In this document: piece by piece, positions 16,680 through 24,674 of the stretch | Position numbering within the stretch: position 1 is the stretch's first letter | Layout of the letters: every line of letters starts with the position of its first letter | Assembly: GCF_036670025.1 (NCBI RefSeq) | Contig: NZ_CP137640.1 | Coordinates: 5,738,001 to 5,802,000, forward strand | Direction: 5' to 3' | From: Bacillus_BD oryzisoli | Lineage (GTDB): Bacteria; Bacillota; Bacilli; Bacillales; Cytobacillaceae | Length of the DNA: 64,000 nucleotides | The notes under the pieces: model-generated | Seen by the model: the letters and a program-made list of their open reading frames with translations, nothing else | Databases searched by the model: none | What the model was told of the DNA's origin: nothing | Position numbers and translations under genes: made by a program

Positions 16680-17291
16680 ATGGAGAAACTTCAACCCATT
16701 CTTGACCGCCGAATTACCAGGACTCGTCAACTTATATATGAAACTTTTATATCTTTTATTTCGGAAAAAGAATTTACTCAAATATCTATTAAAGACATTA
16801 CCAATGGAGCTAATATCAGCCGGTCTACTTTTTATGCCCATTATCAAGACAAATATGATTTGTTAGATAAAACGATTCAAGAGAAACTATCAGAATTAAA
16901 TAATTCTTTAGTAGAAACCAAATCTAACTATATAAATTATCAGTCTAACATTGAGATTTCTGACCCCTACTTTGTAACATACTTTGAACATTTAGCTATG
17001 AATCATAGATTCTACCATACAATGTTCACTAAAATGGACTCCTCCGAATTTCTTTCAAAAATGTATGAAGTGATTAGAGAGAGCTTTTACATCCGTGTAT
17101 CAAGTATGGAGAAGGAACAAAAATTATTAGTACCATTAGACATATTACTCGATTATTGTAGTTCATCAATTATAGGCATTACAAAGGTATGGATGGAAAA
17201 TAATATGATTTATTCCCCTCATTACATGGCTTTACAACTAACGCGTCTAGCTATTTTGGGCATTTATAAAACAATGGGTAAAATGAATTAG
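16680..17291 (+). CDS. TetR/AcrR-family transcriptional regulator
   Basis: A 203-residue regulator. The N-terminal helix-turn-helix is ISIKDITNGANISRSTFYAHYQDKYDLL (about residues 37-64), preceded by ILDRRITRTRQLIYETFISF. The C-terminal part is the longer type seen in DhaS-like TetR proteins. GGAGGT at 16671-16676 gives correct spacing to ATG 16680. It is transcribed away from the sulfur cluster and could regulate it, or itself, but the intervening 850 bases contain duplicated boxes that look more like CymR sites than TetR palindromes. The next gene downstream is unrelated. Confidence 0.88.
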   Translation: MEKLQPILDRRITRTRQLIYETFISFISEKEFTQISIKDITNGANISRSTFYAHYQDKYDLLDKTIQEKLSELNNSLVETKSNYINYQSNIEISDPYFVTYFEHLAMNHRFYHTMFTKMDSSEFLSKMYEVIRESFYIRVSSMEKEQKLLVPLDILLDYCSSSIIGITKVWMENNMIYSPHYMALQLTRLAILGIYKTMGKMN

Positions 17292-17431
17292 AATTGTAGG
17301 AAAGTCATGCTCCAAAGACATAAATTATACTTTCTTAATATAATAAACACATAAGTTACAACAAAACTATTAGGACACAAGAATTGTGGAACGCCAACAA
17401 AGGTAGAGTGAAAACTTTATGAATATATTGA

Positions 17432-17590
17432 TTACCCAAAAGAGAAATCCAAACAAAAAACACACTTATATAAGTGGCGATTAATTTTTCTTGTGGCGTG
17501 AAACCGATTGACATTGACAATTCCTTTTAACCAACCCCAAATACGCTCGACGACATTCAACTAGAAAAGTGCTTGACGTTGAATAGGATG
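17432..17590 (-). pseudogene. IS630-family transposase C-terminal scrap
   Basis: The minus strand reads LNVVERIWGWLKGIVNVNRF then HATRKINRHLYK to a stop at 17432. LN.VERIWGWLK holds the last catalytic Glu region of IS630/Tc1-type DDE transposases. A stop codon precedes it directly and the rest of the transposase is missing. Nothing else coding is seen in the 396-base gap between the TetR and L25 genes. Confidence 0.65.
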
Positions 17591-17687
17591 ATAAAAAGAA
17601 TAGTAAGCTAATTTTAATAATTCTTAGATATTTCTATAAAGATGAAAGTCTAGGATTTATATAATCATTCAGGAAGGTGGAAGTTAA

Positions 17688-18275
17688 GTGAATACGTTAG
17701 TAGCTGAAGAAAGATATGAGTTTAAAAAATCTGCTTTGAAAAAGTGGAGAAATGATGGGGAGATTCCCACAATTGTTTATGGAAGTGATATTAACACTAA
17801 ATCTATTTTTATTAAAAACGCAGATTTAGTTAGAGTCATAAAGAATGTTGGTAGAAATGGTATTATCTCTCTAAATCTTGATGGAGATTCCAAAGATGTT
17901 ATTTTAAGAGATTACCAATATGAACCTTTAAAAAAGGAAGTACTTCATGTAGATTTCCTTCAAGTTAATAAGGATACTGAACTTGATACAAAAGTTAGTG
18001 TCTTTCTAAAAGGAACATCTGTTGGCGAAAAAGCCGGAGGCATTGTTAAACAATTTCTTCATGAATTAGATATAACAGCAAAAGCGAATGATATCCCAGA
18101 TAATATTGAAATTGATATCACTAATTTTGATATTGGTCATTCCGTTCGAATAGCAGATATTAAAAAAGTTTATTTTAATTGTACAATCAACCATGAGGAT
18201 GAAGAAATCATTGTTATGGTCGACTATGTAAAATCTGCAACGGAAGAGGAGGAAATTACTCAAGCCCAAGCATAA
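17688..18275 (+). CDS. rplY: Ribosomal protein L25/general stress protein Ctc family
   Basis: A 195-residue bL25 of the long (CTC) type. The N-terminal RNA-binding domain has SALKKWRNDGEIPTIVYG (about 16-33) and LRDYQYEPLKKEVLHVDF (about 73-90); the C-terminal domain has VFLKGTSVGEKAGGIVKQFL and ends in an acidic tail (TEEEEITQAQA). It binds 5S rRNA. Start is GTG 17688 after GGAAGGTGG. In Bacillus ctc usually sits between prs and pth; here it stands alone among transposon debris, so it may be a second copy. No clear sigma-B promoter was found. Confidence 0.9.
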   Translation: MNTLVAEERYEFKKSALKKWRNDGEIPTIVYGSDINTKSIFIKNADLVRVIKNVGRNGIISLNLDGDSKDVILRDYQYEPLKKEVLHVDFLQVNKDTELDTKVSVFLKGTSVGEKAGGIVKQFLHELDITAKANDIPDNIEIDITNFDIGHSVRIADIKKVYFNCTINHEDEEIIVMVDYVKSATEEEEITQAQA

Positions 18276-18546
18276 AATAATTGAAATAAGTTAAAGTGAC
18301 AGAAATCAAACTTGATTTAGCACTCTATGCTAATAATCTAGCATATGAAACTTATTTCAAATTTTATACTTCGTCTATTTTCCCTTTTAAAGTATAAATA
18401 AAACGAAAAACTATGTCAATAATTTTCAAGAAAATATTCATTGGTTTTAATCAGTCTATAGCAGAGGCATTTATTTGTTCTTCTGCTATAGATTAGCATA
18501 TCGTTCCTCCTGAAAGTATGCCTGCCGCAAGTTAACACAACCGAAC

Positions 18547-18567
18547 TGGGTCGCGGTGCCTGTCCCC
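18547..18567. repeat. Copy of the GGTGCCTGTCC repeat
   Basis: tgggtcgcggtgcctgtccc, preceded by gaaagtatgcctgccgcaag. The same preceding text (gaaggtatgcctgcagcagg) occurs before the copy at 20821, so the repeat unit is longer than its core, about 65 bases. The rest of the 619-base gap 18276-18894 shows no gene. Confidence 0.65.
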
Positions 18568-18894
18568 CTGTTCCATAGCAATTACATCCCGCCTAAAAAC
18601 GGCCGATCTTAAAATTACTCAGTAAAAAAGAAACCTTTCCTAACCTTCGGTCGTGCGGCTGAAGATTTTTTTACATTTATACTTGTAAGTGATGGTACTG
18701 TTACCACTCTATGGCCTCCCAGAGTTTGTCAGTGCTAGGAAATGAGGAGAAATTCCAAAGATAATTTTTGTCAAACAAATTTTTTTGGTATTTTTCAAGC
18801 GAATAGACAATAAACTCTCAATAGAACAGCAATGTGGACAAGTAGGTTTCATATAAAATATAGAAGAAATTTTGAATGAATAGGAGGAAACGGG

Positions 18895-19161
18895 TTGAGC
18901 AAAGGCAAAAAAATCATTAAAGATACAATTAACAGAGCAGAAAAAGATTTAGCCAACGCACCGAAACAACAAACGTATGTTTTTTGGATATGCGTAATTA
19001 TGACTATTTATTTTGTGTTTAGCTTGATCGTATATCACCACATCCTTTACTTGATTTTAATACCTATTTCTTGGACTCTATATTTTCTGAAAGTCGGATT
19101 AGATAAATGGTATCGCAGAATCATTGATGAGAGAAAAGAAAAATACAAAGATCTTTTATAA
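18895..19161 (+). CDS. Small membrane protein, 88 residues
   Basis: The start is TTG 18895 with AGGAGG 8 bases upstream. The product begins with a charged segment (SKGKKIIKDTINRAEKDLANA), then two hydrophobic stretches, YVFWICVIMTIYFVFSLIVY and ILYLILIPISWTLYFL, and a basic tail ending RKEKYKDLL. It should be a two-pass membrane protein with both ends inside. I do not recognise the family. It is monocistronic as far as can be seen. Confidence 0.75.
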   Translation: MSKGKKIIKDTINRAEKDLANAPKQQTYVFWICVIMTIYFVFSLIVYHHILYLILIPISWTLYFLKVGLDKWYRRIIDERKEKYKDLL

Positions 19162-19190
19162 ATCTTATAACAATTCTCGCGTTACCTTTT

Positions 19191-19312
19191 GAAACGTGAG
19201 AACCGCCCCCTTTTCAATTCAACCCTTCCATCCTTTTCTGCATGAAATAAACCGTTCTGGCTGGCAAATATAGTATTAATGTTAGTAAACGTGGAGACGG
19301 TTCTCACGTTTC
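19191..19312. repeat. Widely spaced inverted repeat
   Basis: gaaacgtgagaaccg (19191-19205) and its exact complement cggttctcacgtttc (19298-19312) lie 92 bases apart. Related text occurs at 24363 (gacggttctcgcgcttc) and near 48390 (agaaccgccccc), so this is a third small dispersed repeat. No coding sequence is seen in this 316-base gap. Confidence 0.55.
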
Positions 19313-19402
19313 TAAAAAGTCTTACTTATACCTAATAGACACACATCAAAATCGCCCCTACTACCGTTAATAAATTGTTAAATAAGTTTTTTCGAGGATA
19401 AC

Positions 19403-19436
19403 CAAAAAGACCTATTCATTAAAACGAATAGGTCTT
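19403..19436 (-). terminator. Terminator of the SLH protein gene
   Basis: aagacctattc (19408-19418) and gaataggtctt (19426-19436) form a perfect stem; on the minus strand it is followed by TTTTT. It lies 42 bases after the stop of the SLH gene. Confidence 0.8.
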
Positions 19437-19477
19437 GGGTTTATATGTTGTGAAAATTACTCTTTTTTAATAAGGAA

Positions 19478-20554
19478 TTAAAGATTCTCTGCTAAAAATT
19501 CTTCTTCATCAAAGCTTGGCAGGTAGTTGTATATCTTCCATTCTCCGCTGATTGGATCTTTTTTAAGATTGTAGATACCATCCATATTTTCTCTAGCGTC
19601 CATATTAAAATCTGGACTCTTGATGACGATGGACATGATCATGCCAGTCGCTTCTACTGTAGCAAATCGGTTTGACTTTTGAAGGACATTTAAATTCAAG
19701 TTCTCATCATCGATTTGAACGGTATATTCCATTCCTTCTTCTTGTGGACTCAGCCATTCGGTTGTCAAAAGACCTTCAACTAGATAGTAGCCTGTTCCAT
19801 GTTCATTGTATAAAGCTGCAAGCTCAGCAAATGAATTCGTTTCAGCAAGGGCGTTTTCGCGAGTAATATGATCTGTTAAGAAGGCTGTAAGATCCGCATC
19901 ATTCGGTAATGCTGACTGTTCCTTTTGAAGCGCACGATGGATCATAACCATTGCTTCAGCTCTAGTAGCATTTTTCGTTGGATTGAATTGGCTTCCATTT
20001 CCATTCACAATATTAGCTGAAGAAGCTTTGCTGATGTACTCATATGCCCAGTTTTTTGAGTCTACATCTGTAAAGGCCTTACTGTTTGTATTTTGGAAAT
20101 CCACTGTTTTTTCAAAGGATTTAACAATAATTTTCGTGATCTCAGCACGGGTAATATTGTTATTCGGATAAAACTGACCATTATTCCCACTAATTATTCC
20201 TAGATCACTCGCAATTCGAATTGAATCGGTGTACCAGTGATTTTGTTTTACATCTGAAAAAGTCGTTCCAGGGCCATCACTAGTTAACCCTAAAGCAGAT
20301 ACGATAATTTTGACGAATTGGGCACGTGTAATGCTATCATTTGGTTTCACATACATATTGTTTTCGTCATCCACGTATCCATCAATAATATCGGCATTGA
20401 TGAGATCTGTCATTTCCTCATTTGCCCAATGGTCGTAAAAGACTTCATCCATAGGAATATAGGAATCTAGTGTTTTTGTTCCTGCAGCAAAAGCAGATTG
20501 AAGGGGGATAAAAACAAATAATAATACAAGTAACAATATTTTGACAGCTTTCAT
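19478..20554 (-). CDS. Exported protein with three SLH domains
   Basis: A 358-residue secreted surface protein. The signal peptide MKAVKILLLVLLFVFIPLQS ends near AFA. Three S-layer homology domains follow: HWANEEMTDLINADIIDGY with ITRAQFVKIIV (about 42-95), HWYTDSIRIASDLGIISG with ITRAEITKIIV (about 105-155) and NWAYEYISKASSANIVNG with ATRAEAMVMIHRAL (about 165-215). They bind pyruvylated wall polysaccharide. The remaining 145 residues form a globular part of unknown function. RBS AGAGGAG precedes the start. It has its own terminator. Confidence 0.9.
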   Translation of the reverse strand: MKAVKILLLVLLFVFIPLQSAFAAGTKTLDSYIPMDEVFYDHWANEEMTDLINADIIDGYVDDENNMYVKPNDSITRAQFVKIIVSALGLTSDGPGTTFSDVKQNHWYTDSIRIASDLGIISGNNGQFYPNNNITRAEITKIIVKSFEKTVDFQNTNSKAFTDVDSKNWAYEYISKASSANIVNGNGSQFNPTKNATRAEAMVMIHRALQKEQSALPNDADLTAFLTDHITRENALAETNSFAELAALYNEHGTGYYLVEGLLTTEWLSPQEEGMEYTVQIDDENLNLNVLQKSNRFATVEATGMIMSIVIKSPDFNMDARENMDGIYNLKKDPISGEWKIYNYLPSFDEEEFLAENL

Positions 20555-20820
20555 GTTTTTCTCCTCTCAGGATAATATCATTCTATGTAGATGATATAGT
20601 ATTAATAGAGAATAGTCTAACTATTTTGTAATATTTTTGTCATTTTGAAGCTAAATTTGTAAAATTTCAGGAAACACTATGTGGCTACTTGTATCCTTTA
20701 TACTTATTTTATGAGAAATCACTTTTCCTTTATCAAAGAATTTAGCTAAGTAGTGGTTTCCAGACCATGGTGTAAATTCCTTCTGAAGGTATGCCTGCAG
20801 CAGGTATTATGTAATTGAAC

Positions 20821-20840
20821 TGGGCCGCGGTGCCTGTCCC
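20821..20840. repeat. Copy of the GGTGCCTGTCC repeat
   Basis: tgggccgcggtgcctgtccc lies in the 458-base gap between the divergent SLH gene and the 83-residue gene. The upstream flank is shared with the copy at 18547. No other feature is visible in the gap. Confidence 0.6.
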
Positions 20841-21012
20841 TCCGGCCCACAAAAAATCTTTCACACACTCATCACTTTGCCCATATAAATCCACTGGTTT
20901 TCATCTTATAATGAAAACATCAACTCATGAGATAAGTCACAATTCAATACCTTTGGAAACTCCTATCTGCAATCCTCTAGAACGCAAATTCACATAAGGC
21001 GGCGATTGAATT

Positions 21013-21264
21013 TTGGAAGAATTCCTATCTGGAAACTATATTTCAAGAGAAATTAAACAAGTCATCAACGATGTTGGCGATGAACTCGAATTTGAAATCA
21101 TCCGCTACAAAGACCGCTACTCTGTAGTCGTAACCATTAGTCAGGATAAACCACCTTTTAAAGAATACATTGGTTTTGGCGAAGATCCACGCAGAAAAAA
21201 AAGAGCCCTGCGAATGGCTCTGAAGGAACTTTATTTGCAAGCTTATGGGGAAAAACCAGACTAA
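21013..21264 (+). CDS. Hypothetical protein, 83 residues
   Basis: Start TTG 21013 with AAGGCGG about 9 bases upstream. The sequence begins MEEFLSGNYISREIKQVIND and is rich in charged residues, with a strand-rich middle (LEFEIIRYKDRYSVVVTISQ) and a basic helix (RRKKRALRMALKELYLQAYG). It could be a small nucleic-acid- or protein-binding protein. I do not recognise the family, and the neighbours give no functional clue. Confidence 0.65.
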   Translation: MEEFLSGNYISREIKQVINDVGDELEFEIIRYKDRYSVVVTISQDKPPFKEYIGFGEDPRRKKRALRMALKELYLQAYGEKPD

Positions 21265-21524
21265 TAACTCTAAAACATCAGTTATAAGGCTCTATCTCAG
21301 GATCAAGCTTGTATTCGAACGTTTATTGTGAAACTCTAGGTGGAGTTATAGAACGAAATGAATTCCCATTCTGACAAAGCGAAGGAAAAAAGGAGAGGGT
21401 TTGTCAGTATAAAGATTCCTTTCTGACAAAGTGAAAATAGAATAGCTAGGTCTTTTCAGAATAACAACCCCAAACCGCTCCCCTTACTCTACAAATCCCA
21501 GCGATCACCGCAACAAAACTCAAT

Positions 21525-22028
21525 TCATCCCAATTTACCATCAATATCCGAAGTATCTACCCCATCACCAAACCAATCTTTCAATTTTTCTCTGGCTTGA
21601 TTCTTAACATCTGCATCAATATACATGGATACTTGCCATAATGCTGCAAGAATTACTCCGATATCATCAGTATATCCAACTCCCGCTACTACATCTGGAA
21701 TCCAGTCTAAAGGCAAAATAAAGTAACCTAATGCCCCAATAATAACAGCTTTATTTTTCATAGGTACTTCTTTCTTTTGTAATACATAATAAAGGAGCAG
21801 CACCGCATACACCGCTGATGAACCGGCTTTTTTAGAGTATTTCTTAATCTTATTCCAAAGTCCATCTTCTGAATAATGTTCACTATGTTTTTGAAGTGTT
21901 TCTTCATCCATCGTTTCTGCTTTACCCTTTAAATGCTCTACTTCTTCATTACTAAGATGAATCTCTTCTCCTTCAACTACATCAAGTAGCTCCTCTTCCT
22001 GTTTTTTCTTTCTAAATTTGTCAAACAT
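21525..22028 (-). CDS. YkvA family protein (DUF1232)
   Basis: A 167-residue protein. The DUF1232 core is MKNKAVIIGALGYFILPLDW then IPDVVAGVGYTDDIGVI (about 90-127), with the conserved P.D.IPD and GY.DD signatures, and a flanking hydrophobic stretch (SSAVYAVLLLYYVLQKK). The N-terminus is charged. YkvA-type proteins are small membrane-associated proteins of unknown function. GGGAGGAT precedes the ATG. It stands alone and converges with the 83-residue gene. Confidence 0.85.
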   Translation of the reverse strand: MFDKFRKKKQEEELLDVVEGEEIHLSNEEVEHLKGKAETMDEETLQKHSEHYSEDGLWNKIKKYSKKAGSSAVYAVLLLYYVLQKKEVPMKNKAVIIGALGYFILPLDWIPDVVAGVGYTDDIGVILAALWQVSMYIDADVKNQAREKLKDWFGDGVDTSDIDGKLG

Positions 22029-22193
22029 TTTTATCCTCCCTAGTACTACACATTTTCAACATAAGGTATCTAATATTAGTTTAACAATATTTCCATGTTT
22101 ATGTAAAAAACTATTATAAATAGCCCAATGTACGATCAAATGAAACGCAAGATTCCCTGCCTTCCCCCACATCCCACAGGTAAAAACAAGAAA

Positions 22194-22228
22194 TTGACTT
22201 TCACTATAGACAGGATTATCATTGATAA
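22194..22228 (+). promoter_or_regulatory. Promoter with Fur-family operator for the metal permease pair
   Basis: TTGACT (22194-22199), a 17-base spacer and TATCAT (22217-22222) form a sigma-A promoter. The dyad ttatca-t-tgataa (22216-22228) covers the -10, where a Fur-family repressor (Fur or Zur) would bind. The genes downstream encode His-rich metal-type permease proteins, which supports metal control. Confidence 0.55.
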
Positions 22229-22263
22229 GCATTTACTTCGCCTTTTTTTGGAGGTGTATGGTG

Positions 22264-23157
22264 ATGAGTTATCAGTCACTGTTACAGCTGAATACGATTT
22301 TTATTAGTATATTCATAGAATCCTTTCCCTTTATTTTACTAGGGGTGCTTATTTCAGGGATTATTCAAATGTTTGTGTCAGAAGAAATGATTGCAAAGGT
22401 CCTGCCAAAGAACCGCTTTCTGTCTGTTCTGTTTTCAATTGGCTTGGGGATTTTATTTCTTGCCTGTGAATGCGGGATCGTTCCGATTACGCGCCGATTA
22501 ATCGCCAAGGGCGTTCCGCTTCCATCGGCTATCGCTTTTATGCTCTCAAGTCCCATTTTGAATCCAATTGTTCTTTTCTCTACTTATATTGCTTTCGGGA
22601 ACAGCTGGAAGATGGTGATTTATCGCGGGGGAATCGCGCTACTCGTTGTCTTAATTGTGGCCTATCTCATTTCGCTGCAATTCAAAACTTCGCAGTTGAG
22701 AGAGGAAAATGATTCACACACACACCAACATGCACACGAACATCACGAACATACATTTAAAGAAAAATTAGTAGGGATGTTCAAGCATTCGATTGATGAA
22801 CTTTTTTCAGTAGGAAAATTATTAATCATTGGTTCCTTGATTGCTGCAGGTATTCAAACCTATTTAAATACATCTCTATTATATAGTGTTGGCCAAGGAA
22901 AAGTTTCGGGGAACCTAATTATGATGGGTTTATCCTATGTAATGTCCCTATGTTCCCAGGCAGATGCGTTTGTCGCTAGTTCTTTCCGAAGCACGTTTCA
23001 TGCTTCATCGCTCGTTTCTTTTCTCGTGTTTGGAGCCATGCTTGATATCAAAAATACAATTATGCTATTAGGTACGTTTAAAGCAAAATTTGTTCTCTAT
23101 TTAGTCATCTATATTTTTCTATCCGTACTAGGCCTAACTTTATTACTCACTTTTTAA
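22264..23157 (+). CDS. Permease, UPF0718/YcgR family
   Basis: About 297 residues with eight or so membrane segments; the motif ACECGIVPITRRLIAKGVPL followed by PSAIAFMLSSPILNPIVLFS is the family signature, and SLCSQADAFVASSF is the second half of the repeat. A cytoplasmic or external loop HTHQHAHEHHEH (near residue 160) is a likely metal-binding patch. Start ATG 22264 has GGAGG 9 bases upstream; GTG 22261 is an alternative. It forms a two-gene operon with the TIGR03943-type protein downstream, as ycgR-ycgQ in B. subtilis. Divalent metal (probably zinc) handling is inferred. Confidence 0.85.
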   Translation: MSYQSLLQLNTIFISIFIESFPFILLGVLISGIIQMFVSEEMIAKVLPKNRFLSVLFSIGLGILFLACECGIVPITRRLIAKGVPLPSAIAFMLSSPILNPIVLFSTYIAFGNSWKMVIYRGGIALLVVLIVAYLISLQFKTSQLREENDSHTHQHAHEHHEHTFKEKLVGMFKHSIDELFSVGKLLIIGSLIAAGIQTYLNTSLLYSVGQGKVSGNLIMMGLSYVMSLCSQADAFVASSFRSTFHASSLVSFLVFGAMLDIKNTIMLLGTFKAKFVLYLVIYIFLSVLGLTLLLTF

Positions 23158-23169
23158 GAGGGTGTGACC

Positions 23170-24024
23170 ATGCGATTATTTATATTAATAGGAATCAATT
23201 TTTTGTTTATGCATTTACATGCCTCTGGTAATATATCGAAATACATTAATATGAAATATTCTTATGTATCAAAAATGGCGATGATCATCCTTGGTATTTT
23301 TACCATTATGGAATTCTATATTTATTTAAAAGAGGATCCTGATCGCGAGCATCACGATCATCATCATCATGATGACTGTGATTGCGGCCACGATCATTCT
23401 CATGAAAACAAGGGCTGGAGGAAATATGTGATGTACCTTCTCCTTTTATTTCCTGTTTTCACAGGCATCTTTCTTCCAGTGGCAACAATGGATTCCAATA
23501 TTGTTGATAAAAAAGGCTTTAACTTTTCTGTATATGATGATTCAGATCCATATAGCTCGCACCAATTCCTGCAGCCTGATACGAGTCTTTATTATGGAAA
23601 AGATCAATATCTAACCTTAATGGAAAAATCAAGGGATCAATTATTGCATAAAAACGGTCTTACCTTAAACGACAGCAACTATCTGAAGGATTTGGAGATC
23701 ATTTATTCTTATCCAGGGGAATTTACCGGGAAGCAAATGACGTTAACTGGATTTTCCTATCAAAACTCAGAGGGCTTGGATCCGAACCAAGTATTTCTAT
23801 TTCGATTTGGGATCATTCACTGTGTATCCGACTCGGGAGTATTTGGGATATTAGTGGACATGCCAAAGGACCTTCATCCTCAAAATGATGAATGGTACAC
23901 CGTCACCGGCGAACTGGAAACGATGTATTATCAGCCATTCAAGAAAACGATCCCTGTTTTAAAGGTTTCTTCTTATACGAAGATGGAACAGCCGGAAGAA
24001 CCGTATGTGTATAGAAAATATTAA
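23170..24024 (+). CDS. TIGR03943 family permease subunit (YcgQ-like)
   Basis: A 284-residue partner of the upstream permease. Two or three N-terminal membrane segments are followed by a strongly His/Asp-rich loop (HHDHHHHDDCDCGHDHSHE, near residues 60-78), another membrane segment (YVMYLLLLFPVFTGIFLPVA) and a C-terminal soluble domain with FTGKQMTLTGFSY, FLFRFGIIHCVSDSG and the terminal PVLKVSSY. ATG 23170 is preferred to GTG 23164 by its spacing from GAGGG. The gene is 12 bases after the permease. Role in metal transport is inferred from the His-rich loop and operator. Confidence 0.87.
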   Translation: MRLFILIGINFLFMHLHASGNISKYINMKYSYVSKMAMIILGIFTIMEFYIYLKEDPDREHHDHHHHDDCDCGHDHSHENKGWRKYVMYLLLLFPVFTGIFLPVATMDSNIVDKKGFNFSVYDDSDPYSSHQFLQPDTSLYYGKDQYLTLMEKSRDQLLHKNGLTLNDSNYLKDLEIIYSYPGEFTGKQMTLTGFSYQNSEGLDPNQVFLFRFGIIHCVSDSGVFGILVDMPKDLHPQNDEWYTVTGELETMYYQPFKKTIPVLKVSSYTKMEQPEEPYVYRKY

Positions 24025-24041
24025 GAATACTTTTTGAGATC

Positions 24042-24079
24042 AAAATGGACGGAGCGTTTACGCGCTCGGTCCATTTTTT
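24042..24079 (+). terminator. Terminator after the metal permease pair
   Basis: aaaatggac-g-gagcg faces cgctc-g-gtccatttt and is followed by a T run. It ends the ycgR-ycgQ-like operon. The rest of the gap to 24662 shows no supported gene, only another scrap of the gacggttctcg repeat near 24363. Confidence 0.8.
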
Positions 24080-24674
24080 ATTGCAGCTGCTGAAACACGG
24101 GGATGGATCGAAACTACTTATTCATAAGAATAAGTGTACATTCTTAATAGATATAGTAAATGCGCAAAGCTTATATTCCAATAAAATAGGTTATGCTACT
24201 TCCCTTTTCGAAAGCTTATCTCTTATTGTCTACCGAAACAAAGCCATTTTTCCTTTTTCGGTAGCTTATCACCCTTATCACAATTGATTTCAGTCACCAC
24301 CAACGGATTTCGTGCAATACCTGTCTAAAATTGCTTACGAAGAAACTATTCCAGCAGTCTCAGACGGTTCTCGCGCTTCACGAAAGCCGCAGGTGACCAC
24401 CGTGACAAGTTCCGATTTCGCTCAAAATGATCGGGACATGTTACCCATCCCCTTTTCCCTAAATATAAAGAACTTCTTCTCCTACCCCCATAAACTTAAA
24501 TGAAATTCCTAAGTTTTTAATGTAAAGTCATTTTTTGTCGAAAAGTCTTCCGCTTGATGAGCAGCATTCAAATTCACTTCGGTTAACGTTCCAATCCATT
24601 GTTTAAAGATAATAAACTCATCTATTAAACAGAATGATAGCTTTTTTGATACTACACCTATGAGGAGGAGTTTA

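Noticed and set aside
20815..20997. Short plus-strand frame beginning MNWAAVPVPP
   Set aside because: It translates the GGTGCCTGTCC repeat and has no ribosome site.
22699..23408. His-rich runs as a repeat or CRISPR-like array
   Set aside because: They are codon runs inside two membrane proteins; no spacer-repeat pattern exists anywhere in the window.
24045..24503. Two short plus-strand frames after the permease pair
   Set aside because: The first begins inside a terminator hairpin; neither has a ribosome site or recognisable product.
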